A stretch of DNA of 64,000 nucleotides from Couchioplanes caeruleus (lineage in GTDB: Bacteria; Actinomycetota; Actinomycetes; Mycobacteriales; Micromonosporaceae), in NCBI RefSeq assembly GCF_003751945.1, contig NZ_RJKL01000001.1:4216001-4280000 (forward strand). The letters are read 5' to 3'. The notes under the pieces were generated by a model. It worked only from the letters and a program-made list of their open reading frames with translations. It was not told the origin of the DNA and searched no databases. The translations under genes and the position numbers were made by a program. Positions 28,903-37,891 of this stretch are shown here, piece after piece; position 1 is the first letter of the stretch; each line of letters opens with the position of its first letter.

Positions 28903-31323
28903 GTGGAGGACGAGAACGCCGATCGCGTCTACGTCCCGGGCACGAACGGCTCACCGCCCGACCGGGACGTCGAGCCGTTCTGGCCGCCGGAGGAGCTGAG
29001 CGCCCCGGTGCACGGCGGCAAGCCGGTGCCGCACGAGGCGACGCCGGCTTTCCCGCTCCCGCCGGCCCAGGAATCGGCCTTCCCGCTCCCGCCGGCCCGG
29101 GCATTCCCCCCGCCTCCGGCCCAGGCGCCGACCTTCCCCCCACCTCCGGCCCAGGCGCCAGCGCTCCCGCCGCCGGCCGAGGCCCCAGCCCCGGCTCAGG
29201 ACCCTGCGCAGGCTCGGGCCTCGGTCACAGCTCCGATTCCGGCGCAGGCTTCGACTCCGCCTCCGACTCTGACGCCGGCACCGGCACCGGCACAGCAGGG
29301 CGACTCGGGCATCTATCGACCGATGGACCGTCCCACGCCCGTCCGTCCGGTTTCGCCGATCCCGCCTCCGGGACCGCCCATCGAGCCGAAAAGGCTCGAA
29401 AGCGGCGCAAACCAGATCTCGCCCGAGCCGGCACATGCCGCCGACTCCCCGTGGGCCCAGCCGCCCCTGCGCGCCTTCCCCCAGGCCACGCCGGGTGCAA
29501 CCGCCCCCACATCCGGGGCTGACGGTCCGCGGTCCGGGTCCGGCACCCCGTTGCCCGCAGTGAGCAACCCCGTGTCCGGGGCCGGCACCTCCTTGCCCGA
29601 GGCGAACAGGCCCGTGTCCGGGGCGAGCGTCCCGTCTTCCGAGGCACTCATCTTCTATCCGACGGTCTCGTCGCGGCAGAGCGACGAGGACGGCGACGGA
29701 GGCGAGCCGAAGAGCATCGGAGCGGTATACCGCCCCGGCCCGGTGACTGCGGAACCCGCCCAGGACGGCGCAACCCTGTCCCGGATTCCTCACCAGCCAG
29801 GTCCCACGTCAGCGATCCCGGCCCCGGTGACCCCGCCCGGCCCTCTGCCGCCGGTATCCGCATCGCCCCAGGCCGTCCCGCCTGGTCCCGGGCCAAGTCA
29901 GGGACTTCCACCCGGCCCCCTCCCAGGCAACCCGTCACCCGAACGGCACCCCGTCCAGCAAGGCGGCCCGCACCCGGGCCCCGGCCCCGGCCCCGGCCCC
30001 GGCACGCTGCACGGCCAAGCCAGCGCCCGTCCCGGCCAGCCCGGCACGCACCCCGGCCAGCCCGGCACGCACCCCGGTCACCCCGGCACGCACCCAGGTC
30101 ACCCCGGCACGCCGCACGGCCCCGGCACGCCGCACGGTCAGCTCGGCGCTCCTTACGGCATGCCGGCCGCGCACCCCGGCCAGCCCGGCATGCATCAGGG
30201 GCGGCCGGATCCGGCACAGCCCGGATCGCCCGCGCCCTGGCCCGCCGAGGTGCAGCCGACGATGCCCGGTCCCTACCCGCCGGCCGTCGTGCCCCCGCAG
30301 CGCAGCGCCCCGCAGCGCAGCGCCCCGCAGCAGCCCGCGCAGAATCCGCCGCCGGTGGACCCTTACCAGCAACTGCCGTGGGTTTCCGATGGCACGCCGA
30401 CCGCCGAGGAGTTCGCACGGCGGCGGCTGGCGAAGCCGGCCGAGCCGGTGGCGACCATGGGTGCGCGCGCAATGGTGCAGAAGGGCACGATGGGCCTGCT
30501 ACGGCTCGCGCCCGGCAAGCGCGAGCAGGAATACAAGCAGGATGTCGAGATGGTCCGGCGCAACTTCGGCGGGCTGCGGCAGGTCACCGTGGTCAACCCG
30601 AAGGGCGGCGCCGGCAAGACCGTCGCCGTGCTGCTGCTCGCCATGACCTTCGGACAGAAGCGCGGCGGGTACGTCCTGGCCTGGGACAACAATGAGACCC
30701 AGGGCACCCTCGGCATGCGGGCGCAGCAGGACTTCCATGCCCGTACGGTGCGCGACATGATGCGGGACCTGCACCAGTTCCGCGGGTCGCACGGGCGGGT
30801 CGGCGACCTGTCGCAGTACGTGCGGGCGCAGGGCGAGGGCATGTTCGACGTGCTCGCGTCCGACGAGTCCGCGACGGCGGGCGAGATGCTCACGGCCAGC
30901 GCCTTCGCCGAGATCCGGGAGATCGTCAGCCGGTTCTACAAGCTGATCTTCGTGGACACCGGGAACAACGTGCGCGCCCAGAACTGGCAGGCGGCCATGG
31001 ACGCCACCGACCAGTTGGTGATCACGATGTCGGCCCGTAACGACTCCGCGGAGACCGCCGCGCGCATGCTCGACCATCTCGAGCAGAGTGGGCGGCAGCG
31101 GCTGGTTCGGCAGGCGGTGAGCGTGGTCACCATGCCGCCGACCCGCAAGGACATCGACCTGCCGGCGATTCAGCGCCACTTCGCCGCCCGGACCCGGGCC
31201 GTGCTGCTGGCACCCTACGAGAAGCTGATCGACTCAGGTGAGCCGATCCGCTACGGACAGTTGTCGAACGGCACCCGCGACTCGTGGCTGAAGATAGCCG
31301 CCGCAGTCGCGGAAGGCCTGTAG
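28903..31323 (+). CDS. MinD/ParA-like ATPase with a long Pro/Ala-rich N-terminal arm
   Basis: An 806-residue protein. Residues 1 to about 500 are disordered and rich in Pro, Ala and Gly, with tracts such as FPLPPA and repeated GTHPGQP units. The last 270 residues are a MinD-like ATPase: VTVVNPKGGAGKTVAVLLLAMTFG is a deviant Walker A, and LIFVDTGNNVRAQNWQAAMDATDQLVIT covers the Walker B and switch region. This layout matches EspI-type proteins of ESX secretion loci and polar-growth ATPases. No ESX genes are in the window. GGGAGG with 8-nt spacing supports the GTG at 28903. Confidence 0.8.
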   Translation: MEDENADRVYVPGTNGSPPDRDVEPFWPPEELSAPVHGGKPVPHEATPAFPLPPAQESAFPLPPARAFPPPPAQAPTFPPPPAQAPALPPPAEAPAPAQDPAQARASVTAPIPAQASTPPPTLTPAPAPAQQGDSGIYRPMDRPTPVRPVSPIPPPGPPIEPKRLESGANQISPEPAHAADSPWAQPPLRAFPQATPGATAPTSGADGPRSGSGTPLPAVSNPVSGAGTSLPEANRPVSGASVPSSEALIFYPTVSSRQSDEDGDGGEPKSIGAVYRPGPVTAEPAQDGATLSRIPHQPGPTSAIPAPVTPPGPLPPVSASPQAVPPGPGPSQGLPPGPLPGNPSPERHPVQQGGPHPGPGPGPGPGTLHGQASARPGQPGTHPGQPGTHPGHPGTHPGHPGTPHGPGTPHGQLGAPYGMPAAHPGQPGMHQGRPDPAQPGSPAPWPAEVQPTMPGPYPPAVVPPQRSAPQRSAPQQPAQNPPPVDPYQQLPWVSDGTPTAEEFARRRLAKPAEPVATMGARAMVQKGTMGLLRLAPGKREQEYKQDVEMVRRNFGGLRQVTVVNPKGGAGKTVAVLLLAMTFGQKRGGYVLAWDNNETQGTLGMRAQQDFHARTVRDMMRDLHQFRGSHGRVGDLSQYVRAQGEGMFDVLASDESATAGEMLTASAFAEIREIVSRFYKLIFVDTGNNVRAQNWQAAMDATDQLVITMSARNDSAETAARMLDHLEQSGRQRLVRQAVSVVTMPPTRKDIDLPAIQRHFAARTRAVLLAPYEKLIDSGEPIRYGQLSNGTRDSWLKIAAAVAEGL
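29980..30150 (+). repeat. Coding Pro-Gly-His repeats in the ATPase arm
   Basis: Near-identical 18- to 27-base units encode GPGPGPGP, then GTHPGQP, GTHPGHP and GTPHGP in series. Such tracts are prone to length change. Confidence 0.7.
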
Positions 31324-31387
31324 CGGCGGCCGCCTGAAACAGACGGCCGCCACTAGGACGGGCTACCGCCGCCGGGAAGGAAGAAAC

Positions 31388-31822
31388 TCAGGCGAGGGCG
31401 TCGGCGGCGGCCGGGTCGCTGTCGCGCAGGAACTGGGCGCAACGAGCGGCCTCGTCCGCCTCACCGATCTCCGCCGCCGCCAGCGACAGGCTGTGCAAAC
31501 AGCGCAGGAATCCCTGATTCGGCCCGTGCGCCCACGGCACCGGCCCGTGCCCCTTCCAGCCGCTACGGCGCAGTGCGTCCAGGCCCCGGTGGTAGCCGGT
31601 ACGGGCATACGCGTACGCGGTCACGGGCTGCTTGTCGGCCAGCGCACTGTGGGCCAGCGCCGCCCATCCCCCGCTGTACGCCGGGAACCGCGCCGCCACC
31701 TCCTTGTACGCCTCGTCGGTGCCGGTCTTCGCTGCCTCGGCCAGCGCCGTGTCAGCCGCCTCGTCGGCGGGCAGGTACGTGGCCGGAGGCTCGGGAAGGA
31801 GATTCTGCATGCCCCTATTCAA
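31388..31822 (-). CDS. DUF3151 family protein
   Basis: A 144-residue soluble protein. NLLPEPPATYLPADEAADTAL, then ARFPAYSGGWAALAHSAL, AYAYARTGYHRGLDALRRSGW and GPNQGFLRCLHSLSLAAAEIGE are the conserved blocks of DUF3151, an actinobacterial helical family that commonly lies near fba. A TTG at 31822 overlaps the stop of the ADP-ribosylglycohydrolase gene by 4 bp (TTGA), which fits the coupling seen throughout this genome. An ATG four codons in (31810) is the alternative start. Function unknown. Confidence 0.85.
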   Translation of the reverse strand: MNRGMQNLLPEPPATYLPADEAADTALAEAAKTGTDEAYKEVAARFPAYSGGWAALAHSALADKQPVTAYAYARTGYHRGLDALRRSGWKGHGPVPWAHGPNQGFLRCLHSLSLAAAEIGEADEAARCAQFLRDSDPAAADALA

Positions 31823-32811
31823 CCGGACCAGGCGTCACCCAGCGCACGCAGCCGCTGTGCGTACTCGATCCGATGCTGCCATTCGTCCGGCCACGCCGCC
31901 ATCCCCAGCGCCGCGCCCGCGAAGGCTCCCGCCAGACACGCGATCGAGTCCGAGTCGCCGGACGTGGCCGCGCCCCGGCCGAGCACCGCCACCGGCTCCT
32001 CCGGCGAGATCAGGTAGCAGTACAGGGCCGTGGCCAGCGCCTCCTCGGCCACCCAGCCCTCGCCGGTCGCCAGGCACGGGTCGCCCTCGAGGGTGCCGCG
32101 CCGTAGCGCTGCCTCCACCCGCGCGAGCGCGGCGTCCGTTTCGTCCCAGCCCTCCGCGATGAACTGCGCCGGGCTGTCCACTCCGGGCCGCTGCCAGAGA
32201 TCGCCGAGCCATTCCTCCCGATAGGTCCCGCGCTGGGCGTTGCAGCGATCACGCAGAGCGCCCACCAGCTCTTGTGGATCAAGACCGTCGGCGAGCCAGA
32301 GTACGGCGAAAGCGGTCGCCTCACTCGCCGCCAACCCGGTCGCATGCCCGTGGGTGAGCCCGGCCTGCAACTGCGCGGCGCCGGCGCGCTGGTCCTCGGT
32401 CAGCCCCGGAATCAGGCCCAGCGGTGTGACGCGCATGTTCGCGCCGCACCCCTTCGAGTGAAGCTGGGAGGCACGCTGCCAGGGCCGGCCGTCGGTCAGG
32501 TCGGCGCAGGCTCGCAGGCAGGTCATCCCCGGCGCTCGATTGTTGTCGGGGCTGGCCGCCCAGTCGAGGAATGCCCGGCGCAGCACCGGTTCGTAGGCGT
32601 CGGGGGTGATCGCGTCCGCCTCGACCAGCGCTTCTCCGACCGCGAGCATCATCTGCGTGTCATCGGTCACCAGTGCCGGATCGCCCTCGAGGTCGCGAGG
32701 ACCGCCGGGACCGTAGCGCGCGACGATGGACTCGTACGTCTGAAACTCGGTCGGCTTGCCCAGCGCATCCCCGTAGGCCAGGCCGAACAAAGATCCTGAG
32801 GCGTTTCGCAC
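31819..32811 (-). CDS. ADP-ribosylglycohydrolase (DraG/ARH family)
   Basis: A 330-residue enzyme of the all-helical DraG/ARH fold, which removes ADP-ribose from proteins or nucleic acids using two Mg2+ ions. FGLAYGDALGKPTEFQ at the start, VTDDTQMMLAVGEAL (the TDDT metal ligands) and SGDSDSIACLAGAFAGAALG (DSDS ligands) form the active site. The GTG has no Shine-Dalgarno site; TAGGGT stands 7 nt upstream in an 18-bp gap shared with the divergent LOG-family gene. DUF3151 follows with a 4-bp overlap. Confidence 0.9.
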   Translation of the reverse strand: MRNASGSLFGLAYGDALGKPTEFQTYESIVARYGPGGPRDLEGDPALVTDDTQMMLAVGEALVEADAITPDAYEPVLRRAFLDWAASPDNNRAPGMTCLRACADLTDGRPWQRASQLHSKGCGANMRVTPLGLIPGLTEDQRAGAAQLQAGLTHGHATGLAASEATAFAVLWLADGLDPQELVGALRDRCNAQRGTYREEWLGDLWQRPGVDSPAQFIAEGWDETDAALARVEAALRRGTLEGDPCLATGEGWVAEEALATALYCYLISPEEPVAVLGRGAATSGDSDSIACLAGAFAGAALGMAAWPDEWQHRIEYAQRLRALGDAWSG

Positions 32812-32829
32812 GGTGGCTACCCTACGGGG
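32812..32829. promoter_or_regulatory. 18-bp bidirectional leaderless promoter
   Basis: The complete gap between two divergent start codons. The heptamer TACCCTA (32818-32824) reads TACCCT on the plus strand, 6 nt before the ATG at 32830. It reads TAGGGT on the minus strand, 7 nt before the GTG at 32811. Both fit TAnnnT, so a single melted site can fire both ways. The geometry is the same as at 4178-4195. Confidence 0.65.
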
Positions 32830-34020
32830 ATGTTCGGGGACCCTTCTCATCCTTTCGACGCCACCGAGTTCGAGGTGGAGTCGCGTGCCGAGTTCGAGGT
32901 GCATCTCGCCAAGCGGTCGCTGGCGGGGCTGATCGTTCTTGGGTTGCGGCTCGATCTCGACGTGCCGGACCTCACCGACGTCGACGTGTCCGGCACGCTG
33001 TTCGTCGGGTGCAAGCTGGCCTCGGCCGAGGTGGAGGTGGACCTGATCCGGCGGGGCGCTCACCTCATCCCGCCGTTCGACGCCCGGCCGTATCCGACGC
33101 ATCCGGCCCTGCTCTACACGCCCGAGGACCTCTCCTTCGGGTTCGCCCAGGACGGCTTCGCCGGGATGTTCGATACCCGGGTCTACCAGCATTTCCTCGA
33201 TCACGGCGGAGCGGCTCCGGACCTGCGGGAGGCGATCTCGCAGCGGTTGCACGACGCCGGCATCGACAACGCGCTCGGCAAGGCGCTCGCCGCGTGGATC
33301 GACGCGCACGGCACTCAGGGCGCGGTCGGCATCATGGGTGGGCATGCGGAGCCGCGGGGCTCCGCCGCGTACCGGATGGCCTCGACCCTGTCGCACCGCC
33401 TGGCCGCGGCGGGCCGCCTCATCGTGACCGGCGGCGGGCCGGGCGTGATGGAGGCGGCCAACCTGGGCGCGTACTTCGCGACCCGCACCGAGGCCGAGCT
33501 GTCCCTCGCGATCGACCGGCTCGCGCCCGCCCCGGACTTCCGGGATCACGATCCGTTTACCGCGGCAGCGCTCGCCGTCCGGGCCGAGTTCCCGGCGCCG
33601 GCCGCCGCCGCGGGCGATGTGGTCGGGCATCTCACCCTGGGCGGTCTGGCGCTGCCGACCTGGCTGTACGGCCACGAGCCCGCGAACCTCTTCGCGGGCC
33701 AGATCGGCAAGTACTTCTCCAACGCGGTCCGCGAGGACTCGATCCTGCGGCTGTCCCGCGGCGGGATCGTGTTCGCGCCGGGTTGGGCCGGCACCGTGCA
33801 GGAGGTGTTCCAGGCCGCGACGAAGACCTTCTACCGTACGGATGGACCGTCCGGAGCCTTTGTCTTCCTCGGCGTCGCGCACTGGGCGGACCTACCGGTG
33901 GAAGCCCTGCTCAGGCCCCTGCTGGCGAAGTCACCGCACGGCGACCAGTCACACCTGCTCGTGGTGACGGACTCCCTGGACGAGGCGATGGAGGCCCTCA
34001 GCGCTTCGCCCGCCGCTTGA
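32830..34020 (+). CDS. LOG-family (lysine decarboxylase-like fold) protein
   Basis: A 396-residue protein, longer than classical LOG enzymes because of an N-terminal domain of about 130 residues. The Rossmann core shows GIMGGHAEPRGSAAYR, LIVTGGGPGVMEAANLGAY, and FAPGWAGTVQEVFQAATKTFY in place of the usual PGGxGTxxE. LOG proteins cleave ribose phosphate from nucleoside monophosphates. With tryptophan-alanine in the PGG position, catalytic competence is uncertain. The ATG follows TACCCT by 6 nt, a leaderless start. Its 3' end overlaps the convergent RNA ligase gene by 23 bp. Confidence 0.8.
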   Translation: MFGDPSHPFDATEFEVESRAEFEVHLAKRSLAGLIVLGLRLDLDVPDLTDVDVSGTLFVGCKLASAEVEVDLIRRGAHLIPPFDARPYPTHPALLYTPEDLSFGFAQDGFAGMFDTRVYQHFLDHGGAAPDLREAISQRLHDAGIDNALGKALAAWIDAHGTQGAVGIMGGHAEPRGSAAYRMASTLSHRLAAAGRLIVTGGGPGVMEAANLGAYFATRTEAELSLAIDRLAPAPDFRDHDPFTAAALAVRAEFPAPAAAAGDVVGHLTLGGLALPTWLYGHEPANLFAGQIGKYFSNAVREDSILRLSRGGIVFAPGWAGTVQEVFQAATKTFYRTDGPSGAFVFLGVAHWADLPVEALLRPLLAKSPHGDQSHLLVVTDSLDEAMEALSASPAA

Positions 34021-34774
34021 GCGTACGGGCGTAGTCCTGGAAGCGAGCCTTGGCGATCACACCGCGGTCGGGGCTGCGCAGCACGATGCCCTCCGGGCCG
34101 CGGCCCGCCGTGTCGTCGAGGGGCACGCGGGTGTGCGGCAGCAGCTCGCGCAGGAAGGCGTCCGTCTTCTCGAGGTCGACCGGCAGCGCGGCGGCGTCCC
34201 AGGTGAAGAGCCGGGGCGTGAGCTCGAGACCGGCCTCCTCCGCGGCGGCGACCAGCTCGTTCTCGGGCAGGAACGGCTGTCCGCCCGCGTCCCGCCAGGC
34301 CGCGATGCGCTCGGCCGGCCAGGCCAGCGGCTCGGCGGGGTCCGGCTGGACGAGCACGTCGAACAGGCGCCAGCCGAACGTGGCCGGGTCGCTCGTGTAC
34401 TGCTTCGCCGCGGCGCCGATCCTGCCGCCGTACAGCTCGACGTAGAAGACCCGGATCTCGTCGGCGGTGACCGGGGCGAGGCGCTCGGCGACGGGCTTGA
34501 GCGCGGCGACGATGCCCTGCGCCGGGTTGGCGATGAGGTCGCCCCGGGCGTGCAGCAGCTCCTCCCGCGAGCCGAGCAGCCAGCCGCCACCGGGCACCTG
34601 GATGATCCGCGCGTTGGTGCCGTCCACCTTCTCGGTGCCGATGACCGTGCCGGAGAACCTGACCGCCTCCTCCTGCAGCCCGCCGTTGCGCGGGTCCAGC
34701 AGGTGGTAGGTCGGGATCGACGGGTACTTCGTCATCGAGTTGAGGGCGCGGAGGTCCACGCTGCGGAGATCCAT
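33998..34774 (-). CDS. RNA ligase (Rnl2-like nucleotidyltransferase domain)
   Basis: A 258-residue protein with the covalent nucleotidyltransferase fold. GTEKVDGTNARI holds the nucleophilic lysine (motif I, K49), and EIRVFYVELYGG gives motif III. Motif IV is EGIVLRSPDRG, and the closing VIAKARFQDYARTLKRR contains the motif V lysine. It should use ATP to seal RNA (or nicked RNA/DNA) ends. The ATG at 34774 is a choice among several near it; none has a strong ribosome-binding site. It lies about 3 kb from the Hen1-Pnkp repair operon. The 3' end overlaps the LOG gene on the other strand. Confidence 0.8.
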   Translation of the reverse strand: MDLRSVDLRALNSMTKYPSIPTYHLLDPRNGGLQEEAVRFSGTVIGTEKVDGTNARIIQVPGGGWLLGSREELLHARGDLIANPAQGIVAALKPVAERLAPVTADEIRVFYVELYGGRIGAAAKQYTSDPATFGWRLFDVLVQPDPAEPLAWPAERIAAWRDAGGQPFLPENELVAAAEEAGLELTPRLFTWDAAALPVDLEKTDAFLRELLPHTRVPLDDTAGRGPEGIVLRSPDRGVIAKARFQDYARTLKRRAKR

Positions 34775-34856
34775 GCCTGGCATTGAAGCCCAGCGCCGCC
34801 ACCAGCACAAAGCCATTACTCGCCACGGTGTGGCACCGGTAGGTCACACTGCGGCC

Positions 34857-35066
34857 ATGGAGATCATGGTCTTGTTCCTCGTGGGTGTCCTCCTCATCGC
34901 GGCCCTGGCCCTGGCGTCTCGCAACAAGGGCAAGTCGCGGCGTTCCCACCGCGGTGACGGCTGGGTCAGCTCCACCGACGGCGGGTGGGGCTCGTGGGGT
35001 GACGGCGGCGGCAGCTCGGACAGCGGCGGCGGCGGAGGTGGTGGCGGCGGCGGCGGCGGCGATTGA
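34857..35066 (+). CDS. Small single-span membrane protein with a polyglycine tail
   Basis: A 69-residue protein. MEIMVLFLVGVLLIAALALA is one membrane helix, followed by a basic stretch (SRNKGKSRRSHRG) that should stay in the cytoplasm. The tail carries WVSSTDGGWGSWGDGGGSS and ends in an uninterrupted run of 12 glycines plus Asp. No Shine-Dalgarno site is evident. Similar membrane-plus-glycine-tail peptides occur in actinobacteria without known function. Confidence 0.65.
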   Translation: MEIMVLFLVGVLLIAALALASRNKGKSRRSHRGDGWVSSTDGGWGSWGDGGGSSDSGGGGGGGGGGGGD

Positions 35067-35069
35067 CGG

Positions 35070-35594
35070 TCAAGCGACGCGGACCCGGCGCCAGCTAGAC
35101 ACCGGAAGGTCCATTTCGGGTACGCCCGTCAGCCCGTTCTCGTCCATCGCGTTGTAGACCGCGAGCCGCGCCCCCTCGAAGAGGAACTCGACCGCGTGCA
35201 GGACGCGGGGTCGCCACTCCGCGACGGTGGTGCGCTCGACGATGTTGACCTCGCGCAGGATCCGGCCCCGGGCATGACGCAGGGCCGCATGCGGGTCGGC
35301 GCGCCAGTCGAGCTGGATGCCGGTCGCGTACCAGTCGATGGGGGCGCTCATGTCCACCTGGTCCCAGGTGATGGCGCACTCGTCGAACTTGCGGTGGGTG
35401 ATCTCGACGTTGGTGCCGCCGAAGCCGAGGATCACCGGGCCGTCGGCGAACCAGCCCCGCGCCGACAGGTCCCACATCAGCCAGCCGTGCAGCAGTCTGC
35501 GGCCGATGAGCTGCGAGAAGCGTCCTCGGTGGACGGCGGCGAGGGCACCGGCGTCGTAATGCCACTCCGGTTCGTATCCCTCGATGCCGAGCAA
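35070..35594 (-). CDS. Hypothetical protein
   Basis: A 174-residue soluble protein, rich in Trp and His (WHYDAGALAAVHRGRFSQLIGRRL, HGWLMWDLSARGWF), with no motif I recognise. GGAGG lies 8 nt before a TTG at 35594; an in-frame GTG at 35600 is only 2 nt from that site, so the TTG is preferred. It sits between the polyglycine membrane protein (convergent) and the fba terminator. Confidence 0.6.
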   Translation of the reverse strand: MLGIEGYEPEWHYDAGALAAVHRGRFSQLIGRRLLHGWLMWDLSARGWFADGPVILGFGGTNVEITHRKFDECAITWDQVDMSAPIDWYATGIQLDWRADPHAALRHARGRILREVNIVERTTVAEWRPRVLHAVEFLFEGARLAVYNAMDENGLTGVPEMDLPVSSWRRVRVA

Positions 35595-35661
35595 GATCAC
35601 CGCCTCCGTGAGCCGAGGACGACGATCGTACCCACGCCTCGGCGTGGCCTTGCAACACAAC

Positions 35662-35694
35662 GGTGGCCGGCCCCACGTACGGGGACCGGCCACC
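35662..35694 (-). terminator. Terminator of fba
   Basis: GGTGGCCGGCCCC pairs with GGGG-A-CCGGCCACC (13 bp with one bulged A) around a 6-nt loop, 10 bases after the fba stop. Confidence 0.75.
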
Positions 35695-35703
35695 GACGAG
35701 TCG

Positions 35704-36729
<1,026 letters not shown>

Positions 36730-36886
36730 CGGTGTGCGCTCCTTGATCGTGCTGACGGGAGAGGGCTCCAGCAGGCAGTATCGCGCAGCCGAGAGGGTGG
36801 GGGAAATCGCGTGCCGGTTTACGCACCGTGACAATCGGGGACGCGGCACCATTGATGGTGCCCGCGACTGCGGAAAGGAGTCGGCG

Positions 36887-37078
36887 ATGACGTACCCGAG
36901 CAACGAACCCGATCTGGAGACGCCGGAGGTGGACGCGGCCGAACAGGCCACCGAGGCCGCACCCGGCTGGCTCGACGCCGAACGCGACGACACGGAAGTG
37001 CCCAGGGTGACCGAAGCGTCTGCCTGGGCCGCGAGTGAAGAGAACCGAATCGTCGAACTAGAGGACGACTACCGCTAA
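36887..37078 (+). CDS. Small acidic hypothetical protein
   Basis: A 63-residue acidic protein (MTYPSNEPDLETPEVDAAEQ and EENRIVELEDDYR at the end) with no membrane segment. AAAGGAG with 6-nt spacing before the ATG makes translation credible. No family recognised. It is divergent from fba and 39 bp upstream of the secreted protein gene, so they may share a transcript. Confidence 0.6.
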   Translation: MTYPSNEPDLETPEVDAAEQATEAAPGWLDAERDDTEVPRVTEASAWAASEENRIVELEDDYR

Positions 37079-37117
37079 AGCTCCCATATCGCATGGTCCG
37101 GACACTTAGCTCCGATC

Positions 37118-37840
37118 ATGCGCCTCTGCCGCCTTGGGACCCTGATCACGGCGGCGGTTCTCGCCGCCCTCGTGGCCCCGACGCCGTCCGATGCGGCTCC
37201 GGCGCCGCCACGGCTGAACACGGTCTTCGACCCGATCACGATCGCGCCCCAGACCGAGGACGAGACTTACACGGCGAACCTCTCCGGAGTGCTGGCTCAG
37301 CCGGAGCTGCCGGCCCGCCCGCACCGCATCGCGTACACGATCGACGTGACCGAGGTCGCCGACCTGGTGGAGCTTCAGTTCGGGGGTTTCGCAGACGACA
37401 TCGTCGTCGCGCGGCTGACGCCGACGAGTCCCCCTGCACCCTGCGGGGCACCGTGTTCCACCCCCTCGCTGTGGGAGGACCAGCAGGTGGTCTTCCGGGA
37501 GTTTCGGGGCGAGCGGGGGCACGGCGCGCCGCTCACCCTGGTGCCGCAGGCCGCCTCCGCCGGCGTTCCGCAGGTGGACGTCGGCGGGGACAACAACTGG
37601 GGCTCGGCGGGGCTCGTCGTCAAAGGACCGCAACGGCCCGACCTCGCCGCCTCCGCACCGGCCGTGACGCTGGAACCCGGAGGAACCACGACGATCCGGA
37701 TCGGCTTGACCAACCGGGGGCCGGGAACCCTCTACGCCGAGCTGTTCCGCAACACTCAGACGCTCACCTGGCTGACCCTGCCGCGGGGCGTCACCGCGAC
37801 CATGGCCGACGCTCGCTGCTGCTCCCCCCGCGCCGGCTGA
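37118..37840 (+). CDS. Secreted hypothetical protein
   Basis: A 240-residue protein with a signal peptide (LGTLITAAVLAALVAPTPSDA, cleavage about residue 27). Two beta-rich parts follow: TANLSGVLAQPELPARPHRIAYTID and, near the C-terminus, an Ig-like or CARDB-like segment (AVTLEPGGTTTIRIGLTNRGPGTLYAELF). Two cysteine pairs (PCGAPC, RCC) may bridge outside the cell. Function unknown. Confidence 0.65.
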   Translation: MRLCRLGTLITAAVLAALVAPTPSDAAPAPPRLNTVFDPITIAPQTEDETYTANLSGVLAQPELPARPHRIAYTIDVTEVADLVELQFGGFADDIVVARLTPTSPPAPCGAPCSTPSLWEDQQVVFREFRGERGHGAPLTLVPQAASAGVPQVDVGGDNNWGSAGLVVKGPQRPDLAASAPAVTLEPGGTTTIRIGLTNRGPGTLYAELFRNTQTLTWLTLPRGVTATMADARCCSPRAG

Positions 37841-37891
37841 GTAGCACGAAATCGCCTCGCTCCGCCCGACAGGCACTGCGATCATCGGTCG

